A stretch of DNA of 64,000 nucleotides from UBA4615 sp964399635 (GTDB lineage: Bacteria; Pseudomonadota; Gammaproteobacteria; Burkholderiales; Burkholderiaceae_E): the NCBI GenBank assembly GCA_964399635.1, contig CAYNRU010000036.1, forward strand, positions 17,410 to 81,409, in the 5' to 3' direction. The notes beneath the pieces are model-generated. The model made no database searches. It had not been told where the DNA came from and was given only the letters and a program-made list of their open reading frames with translations. Below, piece after piece: positions 20,811 to 34,480 of this stretch. Every line of letters starts with the position of its first letter. Position 1 is the stretch's first letter. Position numbers and translations under genes: made by a program.

Positions 20811-22421
20811 ATGACGACCGACTTCGACTGGAACAACCCCTACCCCACCGTGCGCACGCCGGTGTTCGCGCGCAACGTCGTCGCGACCTCGCAGCCGCTG
20901 GCCGCGCAGGCCGGGCTGCGCATGCTGGCCGAAGGCGGCAACGCGATCGACGCGGTCATCGCGGCGGCCTCCACCATCGCGCTCACCGAGCCGGTCTCCA
21001 ACGGCCTGGGCTCGGACGCCTTCGCGATCGTCTGGGATGGCGAGCGCCTGCACGGCCTGAACGCCTCGGGCTGGTCGCCCGCGACCTGGGATCCGGCGTA
21101 CTACGCCCGCAAGCACGGCGGCGCGTTCCCGATGCGCGGCTGGGACAGCGTCACGGTGCCCGGGGCAGTCGCCGGCTGGGCAGCGCTGCATGCGAAGTTC
21201 GGCACGCTGCCCTTCGAGCGCTGCCTGGCGCCCGCGATCGAATACGCCGAGCGCGGCTACATCGTGTCGACCATCGTCCACCGGAAATGGCAGGCCCACG
21301 TCGATCTGCTCAAGGGCCAGCCGGGCTTCGCCGAGCACTTCCTGCCGCGCGGCCGAGCACCCGCGATCGGGGAGCGGTTCGTGCACCCCTCGGCCGCTGC
21401 CACCCTCAGGCGCATCGCGGCGACCCGGGGCCGCGACCTGTACGAGGGCGAGACCGCCGCGATGCTCGTCGCCCACGCCAGGGCCAACGGCGGCTCGATG
21501 AGCGCGGCCGACCTGGCCGAGTACCGCCCCGAGTGGGTCGACACCATCGGCATGGACCACCATGGGCACCGGCTGCACGAGATCCCGCCCAACGGCCAGG
21601 GCATCGCTGCCCTGATGGCGCTGGGCATCCTCAAGAACTTCGACATCGCCTCGCTGGCGCCCGACTCGGCGCAGAGCCGGCACCTGCAGATCGAGGCGAT
21701 GAAGTGCGCGTTCGCGGACGTCTACGCGCACGTCGCCGACCCGCACCACATGCGTGTGACGCCGGCACAGCTGCTCGACCCGGCCTACCTCGCCGAGCGC
21801 GCGAAGCTCATCCGCCCCGACCGCGCGACCTCGTTCTCGCACGGCACGCCGCCCCCCGGTGGCACCATCTACCTGAGCGCCGCCGACGAGCGGGGCATGA
21901 TGGTGAGCTTCATCCAGTCCAACTACATGGGCTTCGGCTCGGGCGTGGTGGTGCCGGGCACCGGCGTATCGATGCAGAACCGCGGCTACTGCTTCTCGCT
22001 GCAGCCCGGCCACCCCAACCTGGTCGCCCCCCGCAAGCGCCCCTTCCAGACCATCATCCCGGCCTTCCTCACGCGCGACGGCAAGCCGCAGATGAGCTTC
22101 GGCGTGATGGGCGGGAACATGCAGCCGCAGGGCCACCTGCAGACGCTGGTGCGCATGCTCGACTACCGGCAGAACCCGCAGGCCGCCTGCGACGCACCCC
22201 GGTGGAAGGTCAACCGCGGGCTCGACCTGGACGTCGAGGCCACGATGGAGCCAGCCGTGATCGAGTCGCTGCGCGCGATGGGACACAACCTGGCGCCGGT
22301 GGTCGATCCATACATGGACTTCGGATCCGGGCAGTTCATCTGGCGGCTCACCGACGCGATCGAGGACGGCTACGTCGCGGCGAGCGACAGCCGGCGCGAC
22401 GGGCACGCCGCGGCCTTCTGA
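20811..22421 (+). CDS. Gamma-glutamyltransferase-family Ntn hydrolase
   Basis: The protein has 536 residues and belongs to the GGT family, whose members self-cleave before a threonine that becomes the nucleophile. GGNAIDAVIAAAS near the N-terminus and GGTIYLSAADERGMMVS (candidate nucleophile Thr near residue 353) mark the large and small subunits. There is no signal peptide, unlike periplasmic glutathione-degrading GGT, so this is probably a cytoplasmic acylase or amidohydrolase type. It is 38 bp downstream of the dehalogenase and overlaps the next gene. Confidence 0.88.
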   Translation: MTTDFDWNNPYPTVRTPVFARNVVATSQPLAAQAGLRMLAEGGNAIDAVIAAASTIALTEPVSNGLGSDAFAIVWDGERLHGLNASGWSPATWDPAYYARKHGGAFPMRGWDSVTVPGAVAGWAALHAKFGTLPFERCLAPAIEYAERGYIVSTIVHRKWQAHVDLLKGQPGFAEHFLPRGRAPAIGERFVHPSAAATLRRIAATRGRDLYEGETAAMLVAHARANGGSMSAADLAEYRPEWVDTIGMDHHGHRLHEIPPNGQGIAALMALGILKNFDIASLAPDSAQSRHLQIEAMKCAFADVYAHVADPHHMRVTPAQLLDPAYLAERAKLIRPDRATSFSHGTPPPGGTIYLSAADERGMMVSFIQSNYMGFGSGVVVPGTGVSMQNRGYCFSLQPGHPNLVAPRKRPFQTIIPAFLTRDGKPQMSFGVMGGNMQPQGHLQTLVRMLDYRQNPQAACDAPRWKVNRGLDLDVEATMEPAVIESLRAMGHNLAPVVDPYMDFGSGQFIWRLTDAIEDGYVAASDSRRDGHAAAF

Positions 22422-23350
22422 CGGCGCCGCCACGGCACGGCCGCCGGCGGCTGCTGGCGGCGGCGCTGCTCGCGCCGGCAGCGGCGGCCGGCTGCGCCTA
22501 CGGAAACCTGCCCGGCCTGCGCTATGCGCCGCCCGCGCTGGCACTGTCGCGCCCCGGCTCGCCCGGGCGCATCGTGCTGCTCGGCACGGTGCACGCCGGG
22601 CTGCGGCGCTTCTATCCGCTGCCCGATCCCGTCGAGCGCGAGTTCGCCGCGGCGCGACGCCTGCTGGTCGAGATCGACACGCCGGCGCGGGCCGAGGAGA
22701 TCCGCGCCGCAGCCCGGGGCTACGCGCTGCTGCCCGAGGGCACGACGCTGCAGGACCTGCTGCGCCCCGAGACGATGGGCGCGCTGCGCCGCGCGTTCCA
22801 TGGCAAGCCCTGGGCGCTGCGCGAGGTGCAGCGGCTGCAACCCTGGGCGCTGGCCCTGCTGCTGCCCAACGCCGACGACATCGTGCTCGACGCCGACCCC
22901 CGGGACGGCGTCGACCTGCACCTGATCCGCCGGGCCCGGACACGCGGCCTGCCCGTGATCGAGCTCGAGACGCCGGCGGCGCAGGTGCGCGCGTTCGCGG
23001 GCGGCCCGCTGGCCGAGCAGGAGGCGGCGCTGGCGCTGCGGCTCGCGCAGCGCGAATCCTGGGACCGCAGCTTCGTACGGATCGTCGACGCGTGGCGCAG
23101 CGGCGACCTGATCGCGCTGGCGGCGCTCAAGGACCACGCCTATCCGCCGGTCGGCCCGCTTGCCGACCTGCGCCGTCGCCTCTTCGCGGAGCGCGACGCG
23201 GCCATCGCCGTCCGCCTGGCCGATGCGCTGGAGGATCCCGTCCCGGGCCTCGCGACGATCGGCACGCTGCACCTCGCGGGTCCGGACGCGCTGCAGATCG
23301 AGCTCGAGCGGCTGGGCGTGCGCACGACGTTGCTGGCGGGCGCGGCCTGA
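22418..23350 (+). CDS. TraB/GumN-family lipoprotein, probable CTG start
   Basis: The protein has about 310 residues. A basic RRRLL stretch, a hydrophobic AAALLAPAAAA segment and GC form a lipoprotein signal with a lipobox cysteine. After it comes the GumN/TraB motif LLGTVHAGL and a C-terminal TIGTLHLAG, the paired GxxH-type motifs of this protease-like fold. No ATG, GTG or TTG precedes the signal peptide in frame after the GGT stop. The best candidate is CTG at 22418, overlapping that stop as CTGA. A downstream GTG would remove the signal and the first GTVH motif. Function is not established. Confidence 0.7.
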   Translation: MTAPPRHGRRRLLAAALLAPAAAAGCAYGNLPGLRYAPPALALSRPGSPGRIVLLGTVHAGLRRFYPLPDPVEREFAAARRLLVEIDTPARAEEIRAAARGYALLPEGTTLQDLLRPETMGALRRAFHGKPWALREVQRLQPWALALLLPNADDIVLDADPRDGVDLHLIRRARTRGLPVIELETPAAQVRAFAGGPLAEQEAALALRLAQRESWDRSFVRIVDAWRSGDLIALAALKDHAYPPVGPLADLRRRLFAERDAAIAVRLADALEDPVPGLATIGTLHLAGPDALQIELERLGVRTTLLAGAA

Positions 23351-23494
23351 ACGGGGCATCGCGCCGGCCGTCGGCCGACCCGCCGAAGGTGCGAAGCATC
23401 ACACCGCGGACGCGCGTCACGGAGGATGCTCGTCCGGGCGGGATCGCACCGCGGACAACCCGCCCGCAGCCCGACACCCACGACACCCGTCACC

Positions 23495-24325
23495 ATGCCC
23501 GTACTCCAGGACCTCGCGACCGACACCCTGCAGGCTCCGTGGCAGCCGCGCCTCGAGATGCTGAGCCTGCGGGCGCGCACCGCCACGCGCCCGCCGATCC
23601 TGATGGTCCACGGCGCATACACCCACGCGCGCAGCTGGGCCGGGACCTTCATGCCGTGGTTCGCGGCACGCGGCCACGACGTCCACGCGGTGTCGCTGCG
23701 CGGGCACGGCGGCAGCGACGGGCACAACGTGATGGACGCCTGGGGCCTCGACGACTACCGCGGCGACGTCGAGCGCGCCCTCGCCGCGGTGGGGCCGTCG
23801 GCCATCGTGTTCGGCTCGTCGATGGGCGGCCTGGTGCTGCAGCGGCTGCTCGCGGCTGGCGCGCGCCCGCGCGCGGCCGTGCTGATCAACAGCGTCCCGC
23901 CCGGCGGCCTGATGGCCTCGATGTCGCGGATGGCGTTGCGCCGGCCGCAGGCGCTGGGCAGCCTGGTCCAGGTCGCGCTCGGCGCGCGGAACCGGCGCGG
24001 CCTGCTCGAACTCCTCGCGCACGACCCCCTGAAGATGGAGGGAGACGCCGCCGCCGACCGCCTGCTCGGGCGCGAGTCGAACCGCGCGCTGTGGGAGATG
24101 ACCTGGGCGCCGCTGCCCCTGCGGGTCACCGCTTCGGCGGTGCCGATGCTGGCCGTCCACGGCGAGCAGGACCTGATGATCCCGGCCTCCGCGCTCGACG
24201 AGATCGCCGCGCGCTGGGGCGCCGATGCCGTGTCGGTGCCCGGCGTGGGGCACGTGCCGATGATCGAGCGGCGCTGGCGAACCGTCGCCGGCGCGATCGA
24301 CCGCTGGCTGCACAAGATCGCCTGA
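23495..24325 (+). CDS. Alpha/beta hydrolase
   Basis: The protein has 276 residues. It has the oxyanion-hole HGAYTHARSW, the nucleophile elbow FGSSMGGL (Ser near residue 111), the acid residue in HGEQDLMI and the catalytic His in GVGHVPMIE. This is a complete alpha/beta-hydrolase triad, so an active lipase, esterase or related enzyme is expected. The substrate is unknown. The start at 23495 is supported by the homologous MPVLQ opening. It is monocistronic or the first of a small run. Confidence 0.9.
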   Translation: MPVLQDLATDTLQAPWQPRLEMLSLRARTATRPPILMVHGAYTHARSWAGTFMPWFAARGHDVHAVSLRGHGGSDGHNVMDAWGLDDYRGDVERALAAVGPSAIVFGSSMGGLVLQRLLAAGARPRAAVLINSVPPGGLMASMSRMALRRPQALGSLVQVALGARNRRGLLELLAHDPLKMEGDAAADRLLGRESNRALWEMTWAPLPLRVTASAVPMLAVHGEQDLMIPASALDEIAARWGADAVSVPGVGHVPMIERRWRTVAGAIDRWLHKIA

Positions 24326-24369
24326 GGATCGGCCTGCGTCCCGTAGAATCGGGGCCGGGAGGATTCGAG

Positions 24370-25269
24370 ATGACGAAGACGTACGAGGCGGTGACACCGC
24401 AGCCGGTGGCATTCCTGGGGCTGGGCGTGATGGGCTACCCGATGGCGGGGCATCTGGCCCGCGCGGGTCACCAGGTCACGGTCTACAACCGCAGCGCCGC
24501 CAAGGCGCAGGCCTGGGTCGCCGAGTACGGCGGCCGATCGGCCCCCACGCCGCGCGAGGCCGCGACCGGCGCCCGGATCGTGTTCTGCTGCGTCGGCAAC
24601 GACGACGACCTGCGCAGCGTCGTGCTCGGACCCGACGGCGCGCTCGCCGGCATGAAGCGCGGCACGCTCTTCGTGGACCACACCACCGCGTCGGCGGAGG
24701 TCGCCCGCGAGCTGTCGGCCATCGCCGGCGAGTCCGGCCTGGGTTTCGTGGACGCGCCGGTGTCCGGCGGCCAGGCAGGCGCGGTCAACGGCATGCTCAC
24801 CGTGATGTGCGGGGGCGAGCAGGCGTCGTTCGACGCCGCCCGGCCGGTCGGCATGGCCTTCTCGCGCGCGTTCACGCTGATCGGACCGTCGGGCTCGGGG
24901 CAGCTCGCCAAGATGGTCAACCAGATCTGCATCGCGGGGCTGGTCCAGGGGCTGTCCGAGGGCATCAACTTCGGCCTGGCAGCCGGCATCGACATGAAGC
25001 TGGTGCTCGAGGTGATCGGCAAGGGCGCGGCACAGTCCTGGCAGATGGACAACCGCGGCGCGACGATGGTCGACGACAAGTTCGACTTCGGCTTCGCGGT
25101 CGACTGGATGCGCAAGGACCTCGGCCTGTGCCTGGACGAGTCGCGGCGCAACGGCGCGGCACTGCCGACGACGGCGCTGGTCGACCAGTTCTACGGCGAT
25201 GTGCAGCGCATGGGCGGCGGACGCTGGGATACCTCCAGCCTCATCCGGCGCCTTCGGACGAAGCGTTGA
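24370..25269 (+). CDS. Beta-hydroxyacid dehydrogenase (3-hydroxyisobutyrate dehydrogenase family)
   Basis: The protein has 299 residues. The N-terminal Rossmann motif is FLGLGVMGYPMAGHLARAG, the substrate-binding signature is FVDAPVSGGQAGA, and the catalytic lysine lies in GQLAKMVNQI. The family oxidises 3-hydroxyisobutyrate, tartronate semialdehyde or similar beta-hydroxyacids with NAD(P). The specific substrate cannot be read from sequence. A GGGAGG ribosome site sits about 8 bp before the ATG. The DUF1499 gene follows by 16 bp. Confidence 0.93.
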   Translation: MTKTYEAVTPQPVAFLGLGVMGYPMAGHLARAGHQVTVYNRSAAKAQAWVAEYGGRSAPTPREAATGARIVFCCVGNDDDLRSVVLGPDGALAGMKRGTLFVDHTTASAEVARELSAIAGESGLGFVDAPVSGGQAGAVNGMLTVMCGGEQASFDAARPVGMAFSRAFTLIGPSGSGQLAKMVNQICIAGLVQGLSEGINFGLAAGIDMKLVLEVIGKGAAQSWQMDNRGATMVDDKFDFGFAVDWMRKDLGLCLDESRRNGAALPTTALVDQFYGDVQRMGGGRWDTSSLIRRLRTKR

Positions 25270-25285
25270 CGCACAAGGCCCTCGC

Positions 25286-25798
25286 ATGAGCGAGGCGCCC
25301 GATCCCCGCGACGCCCACCCAGCCGCCCCCAGGCCGTTCTGGCGGCGGGCGGCGCTGGTCCTGGTCGCCACCCTCGCCCTCGTTCTCTCGGGAGCCCAGA
25401 TGGGACTGCTCGCAGGCAAGCGCCCGGCCCGGCTCGGCCCGGTGGACGGCCAGCTCCAGCCTGTGCGCGCGCAGCTGAGCAATTCGGTCTCCAGCACGGC
25501 CACCACCGACTACCACCGGATCGCGCCGCTCGACGCCGGCCCCGATCCCAAGGCGGCGTTCGCGCGGCTGCGGGCCGTCATCGGCGCCACGGCCGGCGCG
25601 CAGGTGGTCACCGAGACGCCGGGCTACCTGCACGTCGAGTTTCGGACGCGGTGGCTCGGATTCGTCGACGACGCGGAGTTCCTGCTGGATGCGCCGGCCG
25701 GCACGATCCAGGTCCGCTCGGCGTCGCGCCTCGGGCGCAAGGATTTCGGGGTGAACCGGGCGCGCATCGAGGCGATCCGGGCCAGGCTCGCCGGCTGA
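25286..25798 (+). CDS. DUF1499-family membrane-anchored protein
   Basis: The protein has 170 residues. A single hydrophobic helix (about residues 20-42) is followed by a soluble domain with PVDGQLQPVRAQLSNSVSS and VEFRTRWLGFVDDAEF, the DUF1499 pattern. The family's role is unknown and the orientation predicts a periplasmic domain. It is convergent with tyrA, with 48 bp between the stops. Confidence 0.85.
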   Translation: MSEAPDPRDAHPAAPRPFWRRAALVLVATLALVLSGAQMGLLAGKRPARLGPVDGQLQPVRAQLSNSVSSTATTDYHRIAPLDAGPDPKAAFARLRAVIGATAGAQVVTETPGYLHVEFRTRWLGFVDDAEFLLDAPAGTIQVRSASRLGRKDFGVNRARIEAIRARLAG

Positions 25799-25846
25799 GC
25801 GACCGGGCCGGCCGGCCCCCGCCCGATCGCCTGTACGCCGTCGGTG

Positions 25847-26700
25847 CTAGAGCGTGCTGCGCCAGTCGGCGCCGCGCGCCAGCGCCGCCTCCAGCGCCTC
25901 CCGATCGCCATCGGCCAGCGCCCGCTCGATGCGCTCGAGTTCGGCCCTGAAGGCCCTGGATGCGTCCAGCACGGCGTCGCGGTTGTCGAGAAGGATGCCT
26001 GCCCACAGCCCGGGCGGCGAGCCGCCCACGCGCGTTGTGTCGCGCAGCCCCGCGCCGTGGAAGCGGCGGGCGTCGTCGGCCAGCTCGCCGCCTCCCACCG
26101 ATGCCGACAGCGCGAAAGCGACCGCGTGCGGCCAGTGCGAGACCTCGGCGAACAGCCGGTCGTGGCGCGCGGGGCTCATTGACGCCACGCGGGCGCCCAG
26201 CGCCATCCACAGCGACTCGACCCGGGCGACCGCGTCCGGCTCGCATTCCGCGGTCGGGCACATCAGCACCCAGGCGCCCTCGAGCAGGTCGGGCTTTGCG
26301 GCGGCCGGGCCGCCACGGTCCGAGCCCGCGATCGGGTGCGAGGCCACGAAGCGCCCGAGCCGCGCGCCCAGCCCCGCTCGCGCGGCCGCGACCACGCTCG
26401 ACTTGGTGCTGGAGACATCGGTCACGACGGCACCCGGCGCAAGCGCCGCGACAAAGCCGGGCTCGCCCAGCAGGGCGCAGTTGACCGAGACCGGCGCGCA
26501 CAGCACGACCAGCTCGGCCCCCTCGAGGGCCTCGCGCAGCGTCGGCGCGACGCGGTCGATGAGCCCGGCCTCGAGCGCCGCAGCGCCGTTGGCCGGATCG
26601 AAGCCGCAGACCTCGGCCGAAAGACCGCGCCGGCGCAGCGACGCGCCAATCGAGCCGCCGACCGCTCCGGTACCGACGACGGCGATCCTGCCGAAGCGGC

Positions 26701-26704
<4 letters not shown>
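25847..26704 (-). CDS. tyrA: Prephenate dehydrogenase
   Basis: The protein has 285 residues from a GTG at 26704 that overlaps the hisC stop (GTGA). It has the NAD-binding VVGTGAVGGSIGASL, SSTKSSVV, and the substrate-binding HPIAGSDRGGP and SHWPHAVAFAL typical of TyrA, which converts prephenate to 4-hydroxyphenylpyruvate for tyrosine. There is no fused chorismate mutase and no C-terminal ACT domain, consistent with the betaproteobacterial form. In many relatives aroA, cmk and rpsA follow, but here the block ends at tyrA. Confidence 0.95.
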
Positions 26705-27821
<1,117 letters not shown>

Positions 27822-27825
<4 letters not shown>

Positions 27826-28961
27826 GGCGTGGGCGGCGACGAGGTGGCGGTTGCGGTGGCAGTGGTGCCCGGGCGCGGCCCGCGCGGCAGCGCGACCTCG
27901 CGAGGATAGGACCCGAGCGACTTGAAGAAGGCGGCATGCGCGCGGATCTCGCCGAGCGCGCCGGCCACCGGCGGATCCTGCTCGTGGCCGAGCAGGTCGA
28001 TGTAGAAGTAGTACTGCCAGCCGCCCTGGCGGGCGGGTCGGGACTCGAAGCGCTTCATCGACACGCCGTGGCGCGCCATCGGCTCGATCAGCGCGTGAAC
28101 GGCGCCCGCACGATCCGGCACCGACAGGATCAGCGAGGTCTGGTCGACGCCCGACGGGTCGCAGGCGTGGTTGCCGATCACCGCGAACCGCGTGCGGTTC
28201 AGCGGATCGTCCTGGATCGCCTCGGCCACCTGCCGTACGTCGTAGCGCCCGAGCACGCCGTCGCCCGCGATCGCAGCTGTGTGCGGCTCGAGCGCCGAGA
28301 GCCGCGCGCCCTCGGCGTTGCTCGATACCGGCACGCGCTCGATCAGCGGGTGGTTGCGGTTGAGCCACCCGGTGCACTGCGCGAGCGCCTGCGCGTGCGC
28401 GCAGATGCGGGTCACGCCATCCATCGTGCCGCTGCGCGTCAGCAGGTGATGGCGCACCGGCACCGACACCTCGCCGCAAATGCGCAACGGGCTCTGCAGG
28501 AACAGGTCGAGGCTGCGATTGACCGCGCCCTCGCTCGAGTTCTCGACCGGCACGACGCCGAAGTCGACGGTACCGGCCTCGGCCGCGCGGAACACCTCGT
28601 CGATGCTCGCGCAGGGCACGGTCTCGACCGAGTGCCCGAACTGCGCCAGGGCGGCCTGCTCCGAGAAGGTGCCTACCGGCCCGAGGTAGCCGATCCGCAG
28701 CCGCCGCTCGAGGTCGCGGCAGGCCGAGATGACCTCGCGCCAGATCGCGGCGAGCCCGCCGTCCGACAGCGGCCCGCGGTTACGCTCGGCGAGCCGCCGC
28801 AGGATCTGGGCCTCGCGTTCGGGCCGCAGCACCGGCGCGTTCTCGGCATGCTTGAGCGCCCCCACCTGCAGCACCAGGTGCCCGCGCTCGGACAGCAGCT
28901 CGAGCATGCGCGCGTCGACATCGTCGATGCGTCGTCGGAGCTCGTTCAGGGGGTCGGTCAT
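27822..28961 (-). CDS. pheA: Bifunctional chorismate mutase/prephenate dehydratase (P-protein)
   Basis: The protein has 379 residues. Residues 1-90 form the AroQ chorismate mutase (LNELRRRIDDVDARMLELL). This is followed by prephenate dehydratase (IGYLGPVGTFSEQAAL, VPVENSSEGAVN) and a C-terminal ACT domain with the ESRP-type feedback motif in MKRFESRPARQG. It makes phenylpyruvate from chorismate and is normally inhibited by phenylalanine. The tail after the ACT domain is Thr/Pro-rich low complexity (TTATATATSSPP), an unusual addition. Its ATG start is 88 bp downstream of the serC stop. Confidence 0.96.
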
Positions 28962-29049
28962 GGCGTGGGCTCGGGTTCTGCACTGCGTCGGGCCGCGCCG
29001 CCGGCGCGGCGCATCGATCGGGATCGTACCCGCGATCGCCGCGCGCCGC

Positions 29050-30161
29050 CTAGGCGTGCCGGCGTTCGAATGCCTGCATGTAGGCCACCAGCGCCTGCAC
29101 GCCCTCGATCGGCATGGCGTTGTAGATCGACGCACGCATGCCGCCGACCGCCCGGTGCCCCTTGAGCTGCGCCAGCCCTGCCTCCCGGGCGCCCGCGAGG
29201 AACGCGTCGTCCAGCCGCCCTTCCTTCAGGAAGAACGGCACGTTCATGCGGGACCGATGCTCGGGCTGCACGCGGTTCTCGTAGAGGTCGCTCGCATCGA
29301 TGGCGTCGTAGAGCAGCCGCGCCTTGGCGACGTTGACCGCCTCGATGCCGGCCACGCCGCCCTGCGCCTTGAGCCAGCGGAACACCAGGCCCGCGAGGTA
29401 GATCGCGTAGGTGGGGGGCGTGTTGAACATGGAGTCGTTGTCGGCGACCACCTTGTAGTCGAACGCGCTCGGGCACAGCGGGTGGGCCTGCCCGAGCAGG
29501 TCCTCGCGCACGATCACCAGCGTCAGGCCGGCCGGACCGATGTTCTTCTGCGCGCCGCCATACAGGCAGCCGAAGCGGCGCACGTCGAGGCTGCGCGACA
29601 GGATGTGCGAGGACACGTCCGCGACGATCGGCACGCCCGGCGGCACGTCGTGCGCCGCCATGCCCTGCGAGGGCGGCGCGTCGAACTCGACGCCGTCGAT
29701 GGTCTCGTTGGTGCACACATGCAGGTAGGCCGCGTCGGGGGACAGCGTCCACTCGCGCTGCGGCGGCACGAAGGTGTAGCCGCGTCCGGCGCGCGCGGCG
29801 TCGGCCACGATGGCCACGCGCCCGTAGCGCGCCGCCTCCCTGGCGGACTTGATCGACCACTGCCCGGTGAGCAGGTAGTCGGCGTGGCCGCTGCGCGCCA
29901 TCAGGTTGAGCGGCACGATCGCGTTTTCGGCGAGCGCCCCGCCCTGCATGAACAGCACCCTGTACTCGGGCGGCACATCGAGCAGCTCGCGCAGGTCGGC
30001 CTGCGCCTGGGCGTGGATCGACATGAACTCGCGGCCGCGATGGCTCATCTCCATCACCGACATGCCGCTGCCCTGCCAGTCGAGCATCTCCTCGGCGGCC
30101 TGGCGCAGCACCGGCTCTGGCAGCAGCGCCGGGCCAGCCGAGAAGTTGAAGACGCCGCGGG

Positions 30162-30165
<4 letters not shown>
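29050..30165 (-). CDS. serC: Phosphoserine aminotransferase
   Basis: The protein has 371 residues. It opens with FNFSAGPALLPEPVL and carries the PLP lysine motif YGGAQKNIGPAGLTLVI. SerC converts 3-phosphohydroxypyruvate to phosphoserine and also serves pyridoxal-5'-phosphate synthesis. The GTG start at 30165 overlaps the gyrA stop as GTGA, so translation is probably coupled to gyrA. The gyrA-serC-pheA order is characteristic of Burkholderiales. Confidence 0.96.
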
Positions 30166-32798
<2,633 letters not shown>

Positions 32799-32934
32799 GG
32801 GGGCGCGCTGGGGCGGCAACGGGTAAACCTTTGAATTTTAAACCATTCCGGATGTGCTTTAATCAAAAGTTGGGCCCGGGCGCCGGCGCGCGCCACGTCC
32901 AGCCTCCGTGCAGCCGCGCCAGACGCCCCTATCC

Positions 32935-34302
32935 ATGCCCGATTCCGCCGATCCCCAGGCCTGCGGCCAGCCCCTCCTGATCACCCCGAAGTGGCTCGCG
33001 CCGGTCGCGCCCGCCGACACGGTTCTGGTCGACCACGCCGTGGTGGTGCGCGGCGAGCGCATCGAGGCGGTGCTGCCCCGCGCCGAGGCGCTGGCCCGCC
33101 ACCCCGGCGCCCGCCGCACCGACCTGCCCGGCCATCTGCTGATTCCCGGGCTGGTGAACCTGCACAGCCATGCCGCGATGACGCTGCTGCGCGGCGCGGC
33201 CGACGACCTGCCGCTCGAGCGCTGGCTCGGCGAGCGGATCTGGCCCCTGGAAGCGGCGCTGGTGTCCGACGACTTCGTGCACGACGGCACCGTGATGGCC
33301 TGCCGCGAGATGCTCCGGGGCGGCGTCACCACGTTCAACGACATGTACTTCTTCCCGGAGGCGACCGCGCGGGCGGCGCTGGCGATGGGCATGCGGTCGG
33401 TGCTCGGGATCATCGTGCTCGACTTCCCGAGCGCCTACGGGAGCGGCCCGGCCGACTACCTCGCCAAGGGCCTGGCGCTGCGCGACGCGCTGCGCCACGA
33501 ACCCATGATCGGCTTCGCGCTGGCGCCCCACGCGCCCTACACCGTGTCGGACGGGCCGTTCCGAGAAGTGGCAAAACTGTCGGCCGAGCTGCAGATGCCG
33601 GTCCACATCCACGTCCACGAGACCGCCCGGGAGGTCTCCGAGCACGTCGCCCGGCACGGCCGGCGGCCGCTCGCGCGGCTGGCCGATCTCGGGCTGGTCG
33701 GGCCGGACCTCATCGCGGTGCACGCCGTGCACCTCGACGATGCCGAGCTGCGCCTGCTCGCGGCCAACGGCGCAAGCGTCGCCCACTGCCCGCACTCCAA
33801 TCTCAAACTGGGCAGCGGCTTCGCGCCGGTGACCCGGATGCTCGAGCTGGGCATCAACGTCGGGATCGGCACCGACGGCGCGGCCAGCAACAACCGCCTG
33901 GACCTCCTGCTCGAGACACGCACCGCGTCGCTGCTCGCGAAGGGGGCGAGCCGCGACGCCACCGCCTTCGATGCCCACCGGGCGTTGCGGGCGGCCACCC
34001 TGGACGGCGCACGCGCGCTGGGCCTGCAGGACCGGATCGGCAGCATCGAACCGGGCAAGTTCGCCGACCTCGCCGCCGTCGACCTGTCGGACCCGGACAT
34101 GCAGCCGATCCACGACCCGGTGTCCCAGTTGATTTTCACAGCCGGTCGGGATCAGGTGACGGACGTCTGGATTGCCGGCACCGCTGTTGTCAACAAGCGA
34201 CAATTGGCTGTCCAGCGGGCTCGGGACACCGCTTCAGAGGTACGTGCCCGCTACGTCGTGTGGCACAATCGACTCGGCAAAATCGTGCCGGAAGCCACTT
34301 GA
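32935..34302 (+). CDS. TRZ/ATZ amidohydrolase, SAH/MTA deaminase-like
   Basis: The protein has 455 residues of the amidohydrolase fold. Metal ligands appear in LVNLHSHAAM (two His), PHAPYTV and HIHVHET (His), and IGTDGAASNN (Asp). This set matches S-adenosylhomocysteine/5'-methylthioadenosine deaminase-type members, which deaminate adenine-containing thioethers. Older names such as chlorohydrolase or TRZ/ATZ hydrolase refer to the same family. In many Burkholderiales this gene neighbours ubiG and gyrA. A GTG at 32908 is an alternative start. Confidence 0.92.
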   Translation: MPDSADPQACGQPLLITPKWLAPVAPADTVLVDHAVVVRGERIEAVLPRAEALARHPGARRTDLPGHLLIPGLVNLHSHAAMTLLRGAADDLPLERWLGERIWPLEAALVSDDFVHDGTVMACREMLRGGVTTFNDMYFFPEATARAALAMGMRSVLGIIVLDFPSAYGSGPADYLAKGLALRDALRHEPMIGFALAPHAPYTVSDGPFREVAKLSAELQMPVHIHVHETAREVSEHVARHGRRPLARLADLGLVGPDLIAVHAVHLDDAELRLLAANGASVAHCPHSNLKLGSGFAPVTRMLELGINVGIGTDGAASNNRLDLLLETRTASLLAKGASRDATAFDAHRALRAATLDGARALGLQDRIGSIEPGKFADLAAVDLSDPDMQPIHDPVSQLIFTAGRDQVTDVWIAGTAVVNKRQLAVQRARDTASEVRARYVVWHNRLGKIVPEAT

Positions 34303-34389
34303 TGCGGGCGTCCAGGCGGGCTTCGGGTCCGTCCACGTTTGCCTCAGATCCGCCGTAGTTTTCCGGCACCAGGCAGGGTCAGGGGCGCT

Positions 34390-34417
34390 TTGCCGTGTAG
34401 GGGTGGCTCTGTATACT
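34390..34417 (+). promoter_or_regulatory. Sigma-70 promoter for ompA
   Basis: TTGCCG at 34390-34395 and TATACT at 34412-34417 are separated by 16 bp and lie 63 bp upstream of the ompA start, in an otherwise gene-free 178 bp gap. The GAGAGGAGAAAC leader just before the ATG is a strong ribosome site. Confidence 0.65.
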
Positions 34418-34480
34418 TCCCCGCAAGCGTCGCAAGGCGTTGATTTTACTGATGTGAGTCATCTCACCGAGAGGAGAAAC

